Below are positions 24,018-33,490 of a stretch of 56,047 nucleotides of DNA, in pieces. Where the stretch lies: the NCBI RefSeq assembly GCF_900499075.1, contig NZ_UIHC01000019.1, forward strand, positions 1-56,047, given 5' to 3'. Made by a program: the position numbers and the translations under genes. A model generated the notes under the pieces. It had not been told where the DNA came from. It was given only the letters and a program-made list of their open reading frames with translations, and did not search any database. This DNA is from Roseinatronobacter ekhonensis (lineage in GTDB: Bacteria; Pseudomonadota; Alphaproteobacteria; Rhodobacterales; Rhodobacteraceae). The number at the start of each line of letters is the position of its first letter. Position 1 is the stretch's first letter.

Positions 24018-25997
24018 CTAGACGTCTCCTGCCGGAAGATGATCGAGCCATGCCAGAAGCATCAGCACGGCCCAAAGCGCCTGACCTTCATTGCCGCGCC
24101 GCGCGAGGTGGCGCGCCCAAAGACCACGGCAAGCCGCGTGGTCCAGCCCCGCCTCGGCCAGCAGATCATCGCGGTCCAGCAATCGCTCGGCCCAGCTGCG
24201 CAGACCGCCGCGCAACCACTCGTCCAGCGGGATCGCAAACCCCTGCTTGGGGCGGTCGGTCAGGGCGGGCGGAACGTGGCGCGCCAGAATATCGCGCAGG
24301 ATCACCTTGCCGCGCCGGGCGCGCCCTGCCCCGTCGATCCGGTCGGCCGCGTCCAGCGCCCACGCCGAGGATACCACGCGCCCGTCCAGATACGGCGTGC
24401 GGGTTTCCAAAGACACGGCCATCGCGGCGCGGTCGACCTTTACCAGGATGTCGTCGGGCAGATAGCCGATACTGTCGCGCGCCATCAGCCAGTCAGCGCG
24501 TCCCGGTGGCAGATCGGTCAACGCACCCGGCAAGGGCGGCTCATGCACAGCGCCGGGGTCATGCGCCATCAGCGCCGCGGGATCGGCGATCCCGCGTGTC
24601 AGAAAGGCGTAGAACTGGTCGGGCGTGCCAGCTTCGGCGCTCATCCGGCCCAGCCGTGCCAGCTTGTCGATGAGCGTGACCGGCAGGCGGAACCGGCGCG
24701 CCAAGGCCTGCAATCGGTCGCTCGACGCAGCACCGCGTCCCGCGACCGCCATCACCGCCTTGCCCAGCGCCGCGCGCACGGGGCGCGGCAGGCGCGACAG
24801 GTTGCGCCACAATCCCGGACCAAGCACATGCCGGTTGTAGCCGCCGAACACCTCGTCGGCCCCGTCGCCGGTCAGCGCGACGGTGACATGCGCGCGCGCC
24901 TGACGGCATAGCAAGGTGGTGGGAATCTGGGAACTGTCGGCAAAAGGTTCGTCATAGATGCGCGGCAGCTCTGGAACCAATGCCAGCGCATCCTCTTCGG
25001 TCACATGCAAGGTCTGATGGGCACATCCCAGATGACGGGCGACCGCCTCGGCATGCGGCGACTCGTCGAAGCGGCTGCCCGAAAAGCCGATCGAGAAGCT
25101 TTGCACCTGCTGTGCCGATCCCGCCTGCATAAGCGCCGCCACGAGCGACGAATCAATCCCTCCAGACAGGAAACACCCCAAGGGCACATCGCTGATCTGT
25201 TGTTGCGAAACGACCTCCGCCAGCAGGTCTTCCAGCCAGCGCCGAAGCGCCGGGGCCGCATTGGGGGGCGGGGTCTGCAAGGCAGCACCGCCGGCCAGAG
25301 CGCCAAAATCTTGCCAACTGCCGTGAACCGGGGCCTGTCCGGCCTGCAAGCTGACCATGCCGCCGGGCGCGACACGCATCAGCCCCTGCATAAGGCTTTC
25401 ATGCGCGTCTACATAGCCGCGCGCCAGATAGGCAGCCACGCCGCCACGCGACAGGCCGGGCGCGAACCCCGGCAACGCTCGCAGCGCCGAAGGTTGGGAT
25501 GCAAAGGCCCAATGCCCGTTCCAGTCGGCCCAATAGAGCGGCTTTTCCCCCATACGGTCGCGGGCGAGGGACAGGGTCTGTGTGTCACGGTCCCACAGGG
25601 CAAGAGCGAACATCCCAAAAGACGCTTGCAGCGCAGGCACCAGCCCCCATGCTGCAATCGCGGCCAAAAGGGTTTCGGTATCGGAATGCCCGCGCCACTC
25701 GGGGGCGTGCCCCTGCGCTGCAAGCGCTTTGCGCAGGTTCAGATGGTTGTAGATCTCGCCATTGAAGACGATGACGAACCGCCCGCAGGCAGACTGCATC
25801 GGTTGCGCACCGGCGTCTGAAAGGTCGATGATCGCCAACCGTCGATGCCCGAGCGCGACACCACGCTCCGCGTCACGCCAATGGCCGTCTGCATCCGGAC
25901 CACGCGCCCGGATCGCGTCGGTCATGGCCTGCAAAACCGCGGGCGCGGGCGCCATGGCAGCGGAACCCTGTCCCAAAAGCCCTGCAATGCCGCACAT
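24018..25997 (-). CDS. asnB: Glutamine-hydrolysing asparagine synthetase-type amidotransferase
   Basis: 659 residues. Cys2 of MCGIAGLL is the nucleophile of a class II glutaminase domain (about 1-200). The synthetase domain carries the PPi loop SGGIDSS at about 278-284. Both halves are intact, so it should make an amide from a carboxylate using Gln and ATP. AsnB paralogues in polysaccharide loci probably amidate uronic acids or amino-sugar carboxyls. It keeps the glutaminase Cys, so it is less likely to be the lasso cyclase than the homologue at 35622-37520. Confidence 0.9.
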   Translation of the reverse strand: MCGIAGLLGQGSAAMAPAPAVLQAMTDAIRARGPDADGHWRDAERGVALGHRRLAIIDLSDAGAQPMQSACGRFVIVFNGEIYNHLNLRKALAAQGHAPEWRGHSDTETLLAAIAAWGLVPALQASFGMFALALWDRDTQTLSLARDRMGEKPLYWADWNGHWAFASQPSALRALPGFAPGLSRGGVAAYLARGYVDAHESLMQGLMRVAPGGMVSLQAGQAPVHGSWQDFGALAGGAALQTPPPNAAPALRRWLEDLLAEVVSQQQISDVPLGCFLSGGIDSSLVAALMQAGSAQQVQSFSIGFSGSRFDESPHAEAVARHLGCAHQTLHVTEEDALALVPELPRIYDEPFADSSQIPTTLLCRQARAHVTVALTGDGADEVFGGYNRHVLGPGLWRNLSRLPRPVRAALGKAVMAVAGRGAASSDRLQALARRFRLPVTLIDKLARLGRMSAEAGTPDQFYAFLTRGIADPAALMAHDPGAVHEPPLPGALTDLPPGRADWLMARDSIGYLPDDILVKVDRAAMAVSLETRTPYLDGRVVSSAWALDAADRIDGAGRARRGKVILRDILARHVPPALTDRPKQGFAIPLDEWLRGGLRSWAERLLDRDDLLAEAGLDHAACRGLWARHLARRGNEGQALWAVLMLLAWLDHLPAGDV

Positions 25998-25999
25998 AC

Positions 26000-26794
26000 C
26001 TAGCCTTTCCCGCTCAATCCGAACTCTGCCAGAACCCTTTTCGTCTCTGCGCGCGACAATGTCGACTCTCGGTCGCGCCAGGCCCGAAGCAAGCGCCCAA
26101 GCCCGCCGAAGCGGGCCTGCCCGTTCGAGACGTTATTGGCATGTAGCACTGTCATGCTCAATGGATCGGGCATATCTTCGACACGGCCAATTCGTGCGCG
26201 CAGGTTTTCATGGCGCGCGATCAGGACGGTGCGCGGCCCGTCCCCCCACGGGCCCGACTCCCACCCGGTCGGGCCGGGCGCTTCAAGGACCGAGGCGAAG
26301 GGCGACACCACGTCGGAGCGGAAGCGCTGCGCGCGCGGACTGCCTTCGCGCCACCAGGTCAGGGTCGGGAAGTCGATGACCAAGGGCAGCTCGCCGGGTG
26401 CCGCCTGCGCCGCGCGGGCGTGCAAGCGCGCGATGAACTCCGGATGCAACATGTCGTCATTGTCCAGCCGCGAGGTCAAGAGCGCCTGCCCGGTCCCGGC
26501 CCGCGCGCGGATATCGGCCAGCATTTCGGCCGGATCGTCGATATGAATGGCCCGGAAGCGCGGATCATCAAGCAGCGGGGCAAGCCGGTCCAGATAGGGC
26601 ACGGTGCGCGCCCGATCGAAATACACCAGCCATGTAAAGTTCTGCGAGGTCTGACGGCGGACTGACGGTTGGCAGAACCGCGCGAACAGGTCCATGCGGT
26701 GGCGCATCCAATCCTCGGAATACGGATACAAATCGCCGTAATTCAGGTTGAACCGGGTAATCAGGAAATGGCGGAATGGCGGCGCTTCCCTCAT
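26000..26794 (-). CDS. Putative rhamnosyltransferase-type glycosyltransferase
   Basis: 264 residues from the ATG at 26794, which overlaps the stop of the acyltransferase gene (ATGA). FRHFLITRFNLNYGD at the N-terminus and SRLDNDDMLHPEFIARL (a DxD-like motif) match the family annotated as putative rhamnosyl transferase (PF11316 type). A longer frame exists upstream but lies inside the acyltransferase gene and is not real. It is likely to be cytoplasmic and to act on the lipid-linked glycan. Confidence 0.8.
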   Translation of the reverse strand: MREAPPFRHFLITRFNLNYGDLYPYSEDWMRHRMDLFARFCQPSVRRQTSQNFTWLVYFDRARTVPYLDRLAPLLDDPRFRAIHIDDPAEMLADIRARAGTGQALLTSRLDNDDMLHPEFIARLHARAAQAAPGELPLVIDFPTLTWWREGSPRAQRFRSDVVSPFASVLEAPGPTGWESGPWGDGPRTVLIARHENLRARIGRVEDMPDPLSMTVLHANNVSNGQARFGGLGRLLRAWRDRESTLSRAETKRVLAEFGLSGKG

Positions 26795-28764
26795 GCGGGC
26801 GTGTCCTTTAGTCGTGCAGCCAGCGGCGTCAGGCGCGGCATGAAATGCCGCATGCCCGCCACCGACCAGTGATGCCCATCGATCCAGTAAATATCGGTAC
26901 AGGATGTGATATCGACAGCTGTGTCCAGAGCGATTAGCCCCTGCAAAGAAACATAGCGCACCCCAAGCGATCGCGCAGCTTCGGCGGCGCGGTCGTCCAT
27001 TTCGGAAAACAGCCGGGTCTGCCCCGGTCGCAGCGCGTGCCGCGCCGTGCATCCGGCGCGCAGCAGCCCCGCAATCGGAAGGTAGTGTCCCAGCCCTGAC
27101 CCGAGCCAATGCACCTGCGGACCACCCGGCAGGGATATCTCTGCCAAAAACCCGGCCACATGGTCGATATTGGTCTGGTTTACGGAAATTCCAGCCACCG
27201 GCTCTTCCGGGCCGATGCGCTCGAACATGTCCGGTGTGCCGGCATGCGCCGTGCCATCCGTCAGCAGTGACTGCCCGACCACATGGTAGACAATGTCCGA
27301 AAACAGCGCGGGCGCGTCGCGCAGCAAGGTCCGCAACTCTCGCGCATGGGTGCATTCAGGCCGTTGCGAGAAGCTCTGACACCCGCCCTGGGCAAGGGTT
27401 ACAACAAATGGGCGCTCCGTAAGCCAGTGCAAGCCGGGCATCACCATGCGAGCATGGCTATCGCCCGCCACCAGCAGCCCCGGCCCATGCTTTTCCCGAC
27501 ACGCGCGCAACCTGTCCATATGGCCGTCAAGGCGTGTCAGTTGCATAACACAGGGCACCGCCGGGTCAGCACGCCAGCCAGCCCCTTCGGCCCGTGCCTG
27601 TTCCCACAGACGATACATCTGGACCTGCGCCACGGCCGCATTTTTCATCCATATGTCGCGCCGTCCTTCCGTCACATGCCCATGGACCCCCACTGCCAGC
27701 AGCAATGCCAGACTGGGCAGCAGAACCGCGCCCAACCGGGCCGGGGGCGCGAAGGTGGCGCCCGGGCGCCGGAACGGCTGCTCGACAAAGCGCCACGTGA
27801 CATAGGCCAGCGGAAAGGACAGCGCCCCTAGCGCAAGCATCAACCACAGGGGTGGCGCGGACAGGTGGGCGATGCGCGCGAACGCCATCAGCGGTTGGTG
27901 CCACAGATAGGCCGAGTAGCTGACCAGCCCGATCCCCACCATGGCCCGCCATGACAAAAGCCGGCCGGTCCAGCCACCGGGCCGCGCGAACAGGATCACC
28001 GCCGCCGTGCCCAGCACCGGCACCAAGGCCCAGAGCGAGGGAAAGGGCGTCGTGCCATCGAACCACAGGACCGATAGCATGATCGCCCCCAACCCCAGCG
28101 CTGCAAGCCCGTCATGCCCTGCACGCGAGCGCGCGGTCAGCCAAAACGCGCAGAGCGCGCCCACCAGCAATTCCCATGCCCGCGTCGGCAACAGGAAGAA
28201 ATTTGCACTGGGCATTGTGTCGGCGGCGTAATGGCTCAGGCCAAGGCTGATCAGCGCGAATACCGCCAGAACGCCCGCCACACCTCGCTGTCCAAAGCGC
28301 CACAGAACCGCCATCAGCAGCGGGAAGACCAGGTAGAACTGCTCCTCGACCGACAGTGACCACGTGTGCAAGAGCGGCTTTTCTTCCGCCGCTGCCGCGA
28401 AATACCCCGACTCGCGCCAGAACAGGATGTTCGATCCGAACAGCCCCACCGCAACCAGCGACCGTGCGAAATCACGATACTGGTCGGGCAACATCAGCGC
28501 CCAAGCGACCGGAATGCAGGCCAGCATCACCACGTAAAGCGCGGGCAGGATGCGCCGCGCCCGCCGTTCCCAGAAGCGCAGCATGGAAAACCGCCCCTCG
28601 GCGCGCTCGCGCAGGATGATCGAGGTGATCAGGTAGCCGGAAATGACGAAAAACACGTCAACCCCCACGAACCCGCCCGCAAGCGCGCCCACGCCCGCGT
28701 GAAACAGGATCACCGGCACGACGGCCACGGCGCGCAGGCCGTCTATCTCGGGGCGGTAAGTCAT
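26791..28764 (-). CDS. Acyltransferase-3 / SGNH O-acyltransferase, copy 1
   Basis: 657 residues. The N-terminal membrane domain (about 1-370, ten or so helices) starts YRPEIDGLRAVAVVPVILFH, with the conserved R-x10-H of acyltransferase-3 proteins. The periplasmic C-terminal half (about 390-650) is SGNH-like (GLLVAGDSHARMVMPGL, IYWIDGHHWSVAGMRHF). Such proteins O-acetylate surface glycans, with the membrane half supplying the acyl group and the SGNH half transferring it. A similar gene is at 33491-35524. Confidence 0.9.
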   Translation of the reverse strand: MTYRPEIDGLRAVAVVPVILFHAGVGALAGGFVGVDVFFVISGYLITSIILRERAEGRFSMLRFWERRARRILPALYVVMLACIPVAWALMLPDQYRDFARSLVAVGLFGSNILFWRESGYFAAAAEEKPLLHTWSLSVEEQFYLVFPLLMAVLWRFGQRGVAGVLAVFALISLGLSHYAADTMPSANFFLLPTRAWELLVGALCAFWLTARSRAGHDGLAALGLGAIMLSVLWFDGTTPFPSLWALVPVLGTAAVILFARPGGWTGRLLSWRAMVGIGLVSYSAYLWHQPLMAFARIAHLSAPPLWLMLALGALSFPLAYVTWRFVEQPFRRPGATFAPPARLGAVLLPSLALLLAVGVHGHVTEGRRDIWMKNAAVAQVQMYRLWEQARAEGAGWRADPAVPCVMQLTRLDGHMDRLRACREKHGPGLLVAGDSHARMVMPGLHWLTERPFVVTLAQGGCQSFSQRPECTHARELRTLLRDAPALFSDIVYHVVGQSLLTDGTAHAGTPDMFERIGPEEPVAGISVNQTNIDHVAGFLAEISLPGGPQVHWLGSGLGHYLPIAGLLRAGCTARHALRPGQTRLFSEMDDRAAEAARSLGVRYVSLQGLIALDTAVDITSCTDIYWIDGHHWSVAGMRHFMPRLTPLAARLKDTPA

Positions 28765-28890
28765 GGGCGGGCGTGCCTGCTCGCGGGCAAAGGGGTTGGC
28801 GTGGGGTTAGCCCGTTTCCAAGGGGAAATACAAGGCTCGGCCTGTCAGCCCGTGTCATTTCCCCCGAAGCGTCACCGAACTGCCCGAAGC

Positions 28891-29595
28891 CTAGGCCAAA
28901 CGCGCAACCTCTGTGGCCAAAGCCGTGAGCAAGGCCCCGTCGAATTGCGGGCTGGCGTGGCGAAGGGTCCGTGCCGGATTGCCAACGACAACTGCATCCT
29001 CGCCAATATCCCGCAGGACAACACTCCCTGCGCCGACGTAGGCCCCTGCACCCACGGCCACGTCAGGAAGGATCGTAGAATTTGTCCCCAGAGTCGCAAA
29101 TGCGCCAACGGTTACGCGCCCGGCCACGGCTGCCTGCCCCATGACATGCACGCCCCGCCCCAGTGTACATTCATGGTCGATGCAGGCACCTGTGTTCAAA
29201 ATGGCGTAGCCTCCGACCGAGCAGAACTTCTGCACGATCACACCTGGCATAACTACACTGCCACGACCGATTTGGCTTGTCGGGTCCAAAATTGCCCAAG
29301 GCGAAAACACAGAAACCGGCAAAAGCCCGTGTTCTGCAAGGAACTCTCCGATCTTTACGCGGGCAAAGCCGTTCTGATTACCGATACAGACGACAAAACC
29401 GTCGAAATCCGGCAACCTCTTAGCCAGCGTTTTGACATCTCGGATGATCTCCAGATCGGTTGTAAGGTCTGAATTGCCCAAAGGGTCGAACACTGCACTG
29501 GCATCCGACAGTTTCTCCGTGTCCCGAAGCATGGCTTCGACAAGACGGGCCTGACTTCCCGCACCCCAAAGCAATATCGTCTTTTGACGCTCCAC
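28891..29595 (-). CDS. NeuD/PglD-like sugar O/N-acetyltransferase
   Basis: 234 residues. An N-terminal Rossmann-like half (TILLWGAGSQARLVEAML) is followed by a left-handed beta-helix of hexapeptide repeats (IGRGSVVMPGVIVQKF, VGGYAILNTGACIDHECTLG) and a catalytic His in the IDHE stretch. This is the layout of PglD and NeuD, which acetylate amino-sugars or sialic acids. It is 6 bp downstream of the unrecognised 391-residue gene and may work on the product of the WecE-like aminotransferase. Confidence 0.87.
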   Translation of the reverse strand: MERQKTILLWGAGSQARLVEAMLRDTEKLSDASAVFDPLGNSDLTTDLEIIRDVKTLAKRLPDFDGFVVCIGNQNGFARVKIGEFLAEHGLLPVSVFSPWAILDPTSQIGRGSVVMPGVIVQKFCSVGGYAILNTGACIDHECTLGRGVHVMGQAAVAGRVTVGAFATLGTNSTILPDVAVGAGAYVGAGSVVLRDIGEDAVVVGNPARTLRHASPQFDGALLTALATEVARLA

Positions 29596-29601
29596 CTTCC
29601 G

Positions 29602-30777
29602 CTAGCCCGCTGACTTCTTCGAGAAAATTCCCTCATAAAAAATCCAGAACCTGTCACGCGACTCGGCCATAATCCGTTCGAAATCAGACGCTTCATGCTT
29701 TTCGTCCACAAGCTCCTGAAAGATGTTTTTGCGGCGATAGATAACCGGAGCGTTCCACGAATCGGCAAAAAGCCGTTCATTATAGGTGCCACGCACCAAC
29801 ACAAGGTGGCGTCCATTACGGGCGGCCTCTGTCATCGCACCAACACCACTGCGCCCTTGCCCAACCAGCGCATAACAACGCAACAAGTTCGTCATGTATT
29901 CATGACGTGACAGCGACGCCAAGAACCGGATTCGAATATCCGGTCGCCCGAAACGGCGCAGCACCGGCGACAACCATGAAACTAGGATCATGATGAACCG
30001 ATATTCGATTTTATCCCACATTTTCCAAGGCTTGCGACGCTCCCAGAATAATACTGTTACCGCATGGCGCGACCGCCCGAACAGGCAGAATCTGAAAAGG
30101 TCACGCACATAAAGCCGCTTGCGGTCATAGGGCAGCGGTTTGGACAGGACCATGATCGTCCGGCGGTTGGCGATGCGTTCCAGATGGTCGATATCGTCTT
30201 TCACCCGACCGGTGAACACGGCGTAATCCGTAGGCTCAGGTAGCATTTTGCGGATCGGAAATGTGTCCGAAATATTCAAATGGCGCCCGAGGATCAATTC
30301 CAGCGTTTCCCCAAAAGGGACGCGGGCGCAACAGAAGCTGTCGATATGCTGCAGCGCATGTTTCACATCATCTGTGATGGTCTTGGTACGCCCTGCCTCA
30401 ATCGACCCGAATCGGTCGAAATGAGTTTTCCACAGATCAACCTCATTGTCGGTAATGATGATCCCGACCTTATCATAGGTCAGACCCGTGTTTGATGCGA
30501 GTTCACGCAAGGCCCGCGCGTTGGCCGGATAGAGGCTTTGCAAGATAACGGCCTTTATCGCCCCGCCCTGAAGCGAAACAGCATCTTCCCAAGGCATTTC
30601 GATAATGCCCTCGGGAAGTTCGGAATTGCCAGATTTTGTCTCAGCGTCGAAGAAAACCACAACAAAACTATCACGATCAACCGAATACTCATTCACCAGA
30701 GTCGATAGCAAGGTTGGGTTATGGATATTGCCGCGACTGAGCAGCAAGATCGTCTGCATTCCCTCCACCACGGTCAT
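29602..30777 (-). CDS. Unrecognised protein of glycan locus, possible GT-B glycosyltransferase
   Basis: 391 residues. The start overlaps the stop of the aminotransferase gene (ATGA). There is no signal peptide. The N-terminal half has alternating strands and helices. Near the C-terminus, GRSGVGAMTEAARNGRHLVLV resembles a nucleotide-sugar pocket of GT-B enzymes, though the E-x7-E motif is absent. Codon use is less GC-biased than that of its neighbours. Coupling with the aminotransferase and acetyltransferase genes suggests it transfers the modified amino-sugar. I cannot name the family. Confidence 0.55.
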   Translation of the reverse strand: MTVVEGMQTILLLSRGNIHNPTLLSTLVNEYSVDRDSFVVVFFDAETKSGNSELPEGIIEMPWEDAVSLQGGAIKAVILQSLYPANARALRELASNTGLTYDKVGIIITDNEVDLWKTHFDRFGSIEAGRTKTITDDVKHALQHIDSFCCARVPFGETLELILGRHLNISDTFPIRKMLPEPTDYAVFTGRVKDDIDHLERIANRRTIMVLSKPLPYDRKRLYVRDLFRFCLFGRSRHAVTVLFWERRKPWKMWDKIEYRFIMILVSWLSPVLRRFGRPDIRIRFLASLSRHEYMTNLLRCYALVGQGRSGVGAMTEAARNGRHLVLVRGTYNERLFADSWNAPVIYRRKNIFQELVDEKHEASDFERIMAESRDRFWIFYEGIFSKKSAG

Positions 30778-31940
30778 GCAACGACCTCTGAGGTCTCAAT
30801 CGCTGCTTCCACCTCTGCCACAATCTCGGGGACGTGCTCTGCGACCCCCGGCCAGAGCGGCAGGCGCAACAGGCAGGATCCTGCGCGATGGGCCTCGACC
30901 ATCTGGCCTGACACGCGCCCGAAGCGGCGACCCGCCACCGTGTCATGCAGCGGCACATAATGGAACGGCGCGCTGATCCCGCGGCGCGACAACTCCGCTA
31001 TGACGCCCGGACGCAGGGCCGGATCGGGCAGAATGATGAAATAGATGTGCCCGTTATGCACGCACCCCTCAGGCACATGCGGGCGGGCCGCGATCAGCCC
31101 GGCCTGTTCCAGCGGCGCGAACGCGGCGTGATAGGCATTCCAGCCGGCGATGCGCGCTCCGTTGATCTCGTCCGCGCGCCGCAACTGGCCCAGAAGCACG
31201 GCGGCGGCGATCTCGCTGATGACACCCGATGTGCCCAGATCAACCCAGGAATACTTGTCGACCAGCCCTTGGAAAAACTGGCTGCGGTTGGTGCCTTTTT
31301 CCAGCAGGATCGCGGCGCGGTCGCACAGGTCGGGGTTGTTGACGACCAGCGCGCCCCCTTCCCCGCAAGACAGGTTCTTGGTGTGGTGAAAGCTGAAGGT
31401 CGCGACATCGCCGCGCGTGCCGACCGCCTGCCCCTGCGCGGTTGCGCCATAGGCTTGCGCGGCATCCTCGATCAACATGGCGCCGCAGTCGCGGGCAATG
31501 GCTGACAGTCGGTCCATGTCGCAGGACACGCCACAATAATGCATCGCGATGACAACGCGGGTTGCGGGCGTGACGGCGGCGCGCACAGCCTCCGGGTCGA
31601 TGTTAAAACTGCCGGGTTCGCTATCGACAAAGACCAGTGTCGCGCCGCGCAGGGCAAAGGCCGTTGCAGTCGACGAAAAGGTGTAGGACGGCAGGATCAC
31701 CTCGTCGCCCGGCCCGACGCCGGACAAAAGCGCCGCCACCTCCAGCGCGCTGGTGCAGGACGGTGTCAGGAACACCCGCTGAGGCGGCTGCGGCACGTCC
31801 AACCTGCGCGCAATCTCCTCGGTGCACAGCGCGGAGTGGCTGAAACCAAGGGTCATGTTGTCGCGTTCCATCAACTCTGTCACCAGCCCCAATTCGTGCT
31901 GCGTGAAGGTGGATTTCACATAGGGGTATTTCAGGGTCAT
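30774..31940 (-). CDS. WecE-like DegT/DnrJ/EryC1 sugar aminotransferase
   Basis: 388 residues from the ATG at 31940. Strong similarity to WecE runs along the whole length: LTPSCTSALEVAALL, VILPSYTFSSTATAF, FSFHHTKNLSCGEGGAL with the PLP lysine K188, and EKGTNRSQFFQGLVDKYSW. WecE makes dTDP-4-amino-4,6-dideoxygalactose from the 4-keto sugar. No dehydratase that would make the substrate is in the window. It probably supplies an amino-sugar to the neighbouring acetyltransferase. Confidence 0.9.
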   Translation of the reverse strand: MTLKYPYVKSTFTQHELGLVTELMERDNMTLGFSHSALCTEEIARRLDVPQPPQRVFLTPSCTSALEVAALLSGVGPGDEVILPSYTFSSTATAFALRGATLVFVDSEPGSFNIDPEAVRAAVTPATRVVIAMHYCGVSCDMDRLSAIARDCGAMLIEDAAQAYGATAQGQAVGTRGDVATFSFHHTKNLSCGEGGALVVNNPDLCDRAAILLEKGTNRSQFFQGLVDKYSWVDLGTSGVISEIAAAVLLGQLRRADEINGARIAGWNAYHAAFAPLEQAGLIAARPHVPEGCVHNGHIYFIILPDPALRPGVIAELSRRGISAPFHYVPLHDTVAGRRFGRVSGQMVEAHRAGSCLLRLPLWPGVAEHVPEIVAEVEAAIETSEVVA

Positions 31941-32094
31941 GGCAGCGCCTGCATTTGGTCGAACACGGTCAGGGAACCGGGGCGCACACCGCCGCGCCCT
32001 CGTCACTCCGAGCTTGAGGGCGCTCTAGCATATCTGCAAAGGGAAATACCATTGGTAACCGAGGCTCTTGGAAAGAATGGGGTCAACGCCCAGC

Positions 32095-33231
32095 TTACCG
32101 TCGCAGCGCTTCTGTCGCGAGTTCCATTGGCCCTTCACGCTCGAACACGGCAGGCCTGCGGTTGTTGTTGGCCAGCCGCATCCCCATCAGATAAGCGACA
32201 ACGAAACCAGAGACCTGCACACCCAAGAGCGCGGCTATCGCGAGAGGATTGTTATAGAGCATGACATGGCCGAGGATGCCCAGACCGATGACAGGCAGCA
32301 ACAGCGCGCTGGCAAGCGGGTTTGAGACATGCCGACGGCCACGCCCAACGATCATTATTTCAAGACCGCGCATGACCAACTGATGGAAATGCAGACGGTC
32401 GGGCTGGTCCGCGCGCCGTCCGGCACGCCGCCGCCGATAAATGGCAAATAATGTGTCCGTCACCGGCCAGAAGAACAAACCGACAATGGCCAGCATCGAC
32501 ACTTCGGGCTGGCGTGCAACCAGCAGGATGCCCAGCCAGACCAGCAGATGCCCGAGGGAATATGCGCCCGCGTCGCCCAGAAACAGGCGGCCATAGGGCC
32601 AGTTGAACACCAGAAACCCCAGAATGGCCGGTACGAGTAGCAAAGCGGCCAGCGCGATCCCAGGCTCTCCAACAGAGTGGGCAATCGCGGCAAGACCGAG
32701 GGCAGACAAGGCCGCGGTCCCCGAACTCAGACCGTTGACACCGTCTATCAGGTTGAAAGCGTGGCAAACGCCAGCCCCCCAAATCGCGGTGGCCAGAAGC
32801 CCGATTGCGGGGATGACCAAGATCATATCCAGTCCTGGAATATCGCTGCTCGTGACCCAATGTCCGACCAGACCCGCCGCCAGAAGTGACGCGAACGCCG
32901 CCGCGCCAAGGCGCACGCGCGGGCTAATCCGCAGGCCCAGATCTTCTGCAAGTCCGGCAAGGAAAATAGGCAGCGCGGAAATGAAGATTACCTTCAACCC
33001 CGGCTCGACCTCTTTCGGGAGCGATATGACAAAAGCAGCCAAGGCCCCGCACATTATCCCGACGCCGCCCAACCGCGATGTGGGACGGCGATGCGCCGAT
33101 TGCTTGGCCTTCAGATCCGAAGGGCGGATTACCCAGTCCGGGCGAAGCTGGCTTGCTACGACAAGCAACCCGCACACCGTGAATGAAATTGCGAACATTC
33201 CAAGCGCGAGATTAATGATCTCGATTTGCAT
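32095..33231 (-). CDS. WecA/MraY-type undecaprenyl-phosphate sugar-phosphate transferase
   Basis: 378 residues with about ten membrane helices. The family's cytoplasmic motifs are present: AFNLIDGVNGLSSG, RLFLGDAGAYSLG and a His-rich loop, RLHFHQLVMRG. This enzyme loads the first sugar-1-phosphate on undecaprenyl phosphate and so starts glycan assembly. It fits the other genes of the operon. It is 154 bp upstream of the aminotransferase gene. Confidence 0.9.
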   Translation of the reverse strand: MQIEIINLALGMFAISFTVCGLLVVASQLRPDWVIRPSDLKAKQSAHRRPTSRLGGVGIMCGALAAFVISLPKEVEPGLKVIFISALPIFLAGLAEDLGLRISPRVRLGAAAFASLLAAGLVGHWVTSSDIPGLDMILVIPAIGLLATAIWGAGVCHAFNLIDGVNGLSSGTAALSALGLAAIAHSVGEPGIALAALLLVPAILGFLVFNWPYGRLFLGDAGAYSLGHLLVWLGILLVARQPEVSMLAIVGLFFWPVTDTLFAIYRRRRAGRRADQPDRLHFHQLVMRGLEIMIVGRGRRHVSNPLASALLLPVIGLGILGHVMLYNNPLAIAALLGVQVSGFVVAYLMGMRLANNNRRPAVFEREGPMELATEALRR

Positions 33232-33490
33232 TTAGGCCTGCCTTTGATTTGACGAACAGATCCGCTGATTATGATGCATGCGCCACACTGCGCGGGTGCC
33301 AGAACAAAACTGCCTCCGCAATCTCATATCAGAGCTACATGCAGTTGTGTATCCCTAGGCACCGCACAAATCATGCTGCGTTGCAAAATAGGCGAACTTC
33401 CACCCTCTGGATCGGATCCGACCGGCATTTGCCCAAAAAACAATCAACGCTATAACGGCGAACCGGGCGCAGGTCGCAGCATAACCCAGA

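Noticed and set aside
24018-25997. This AsnB as the lasso cyclase
   Set aside because: It keeps the N-terminal Cys and a full glutaminase domain and sits in the glycan operon. The Cys-less homologue at 35622 fits better, although the question is not closed.
26795-27355. Longer N-terminus for the rhamnosyltransferase-like gene
   Set aside because: The extension lies wholly inside the acyltransferase gene and is unlike the family. The ATG at 26794 forms a normal ATGA coupling.
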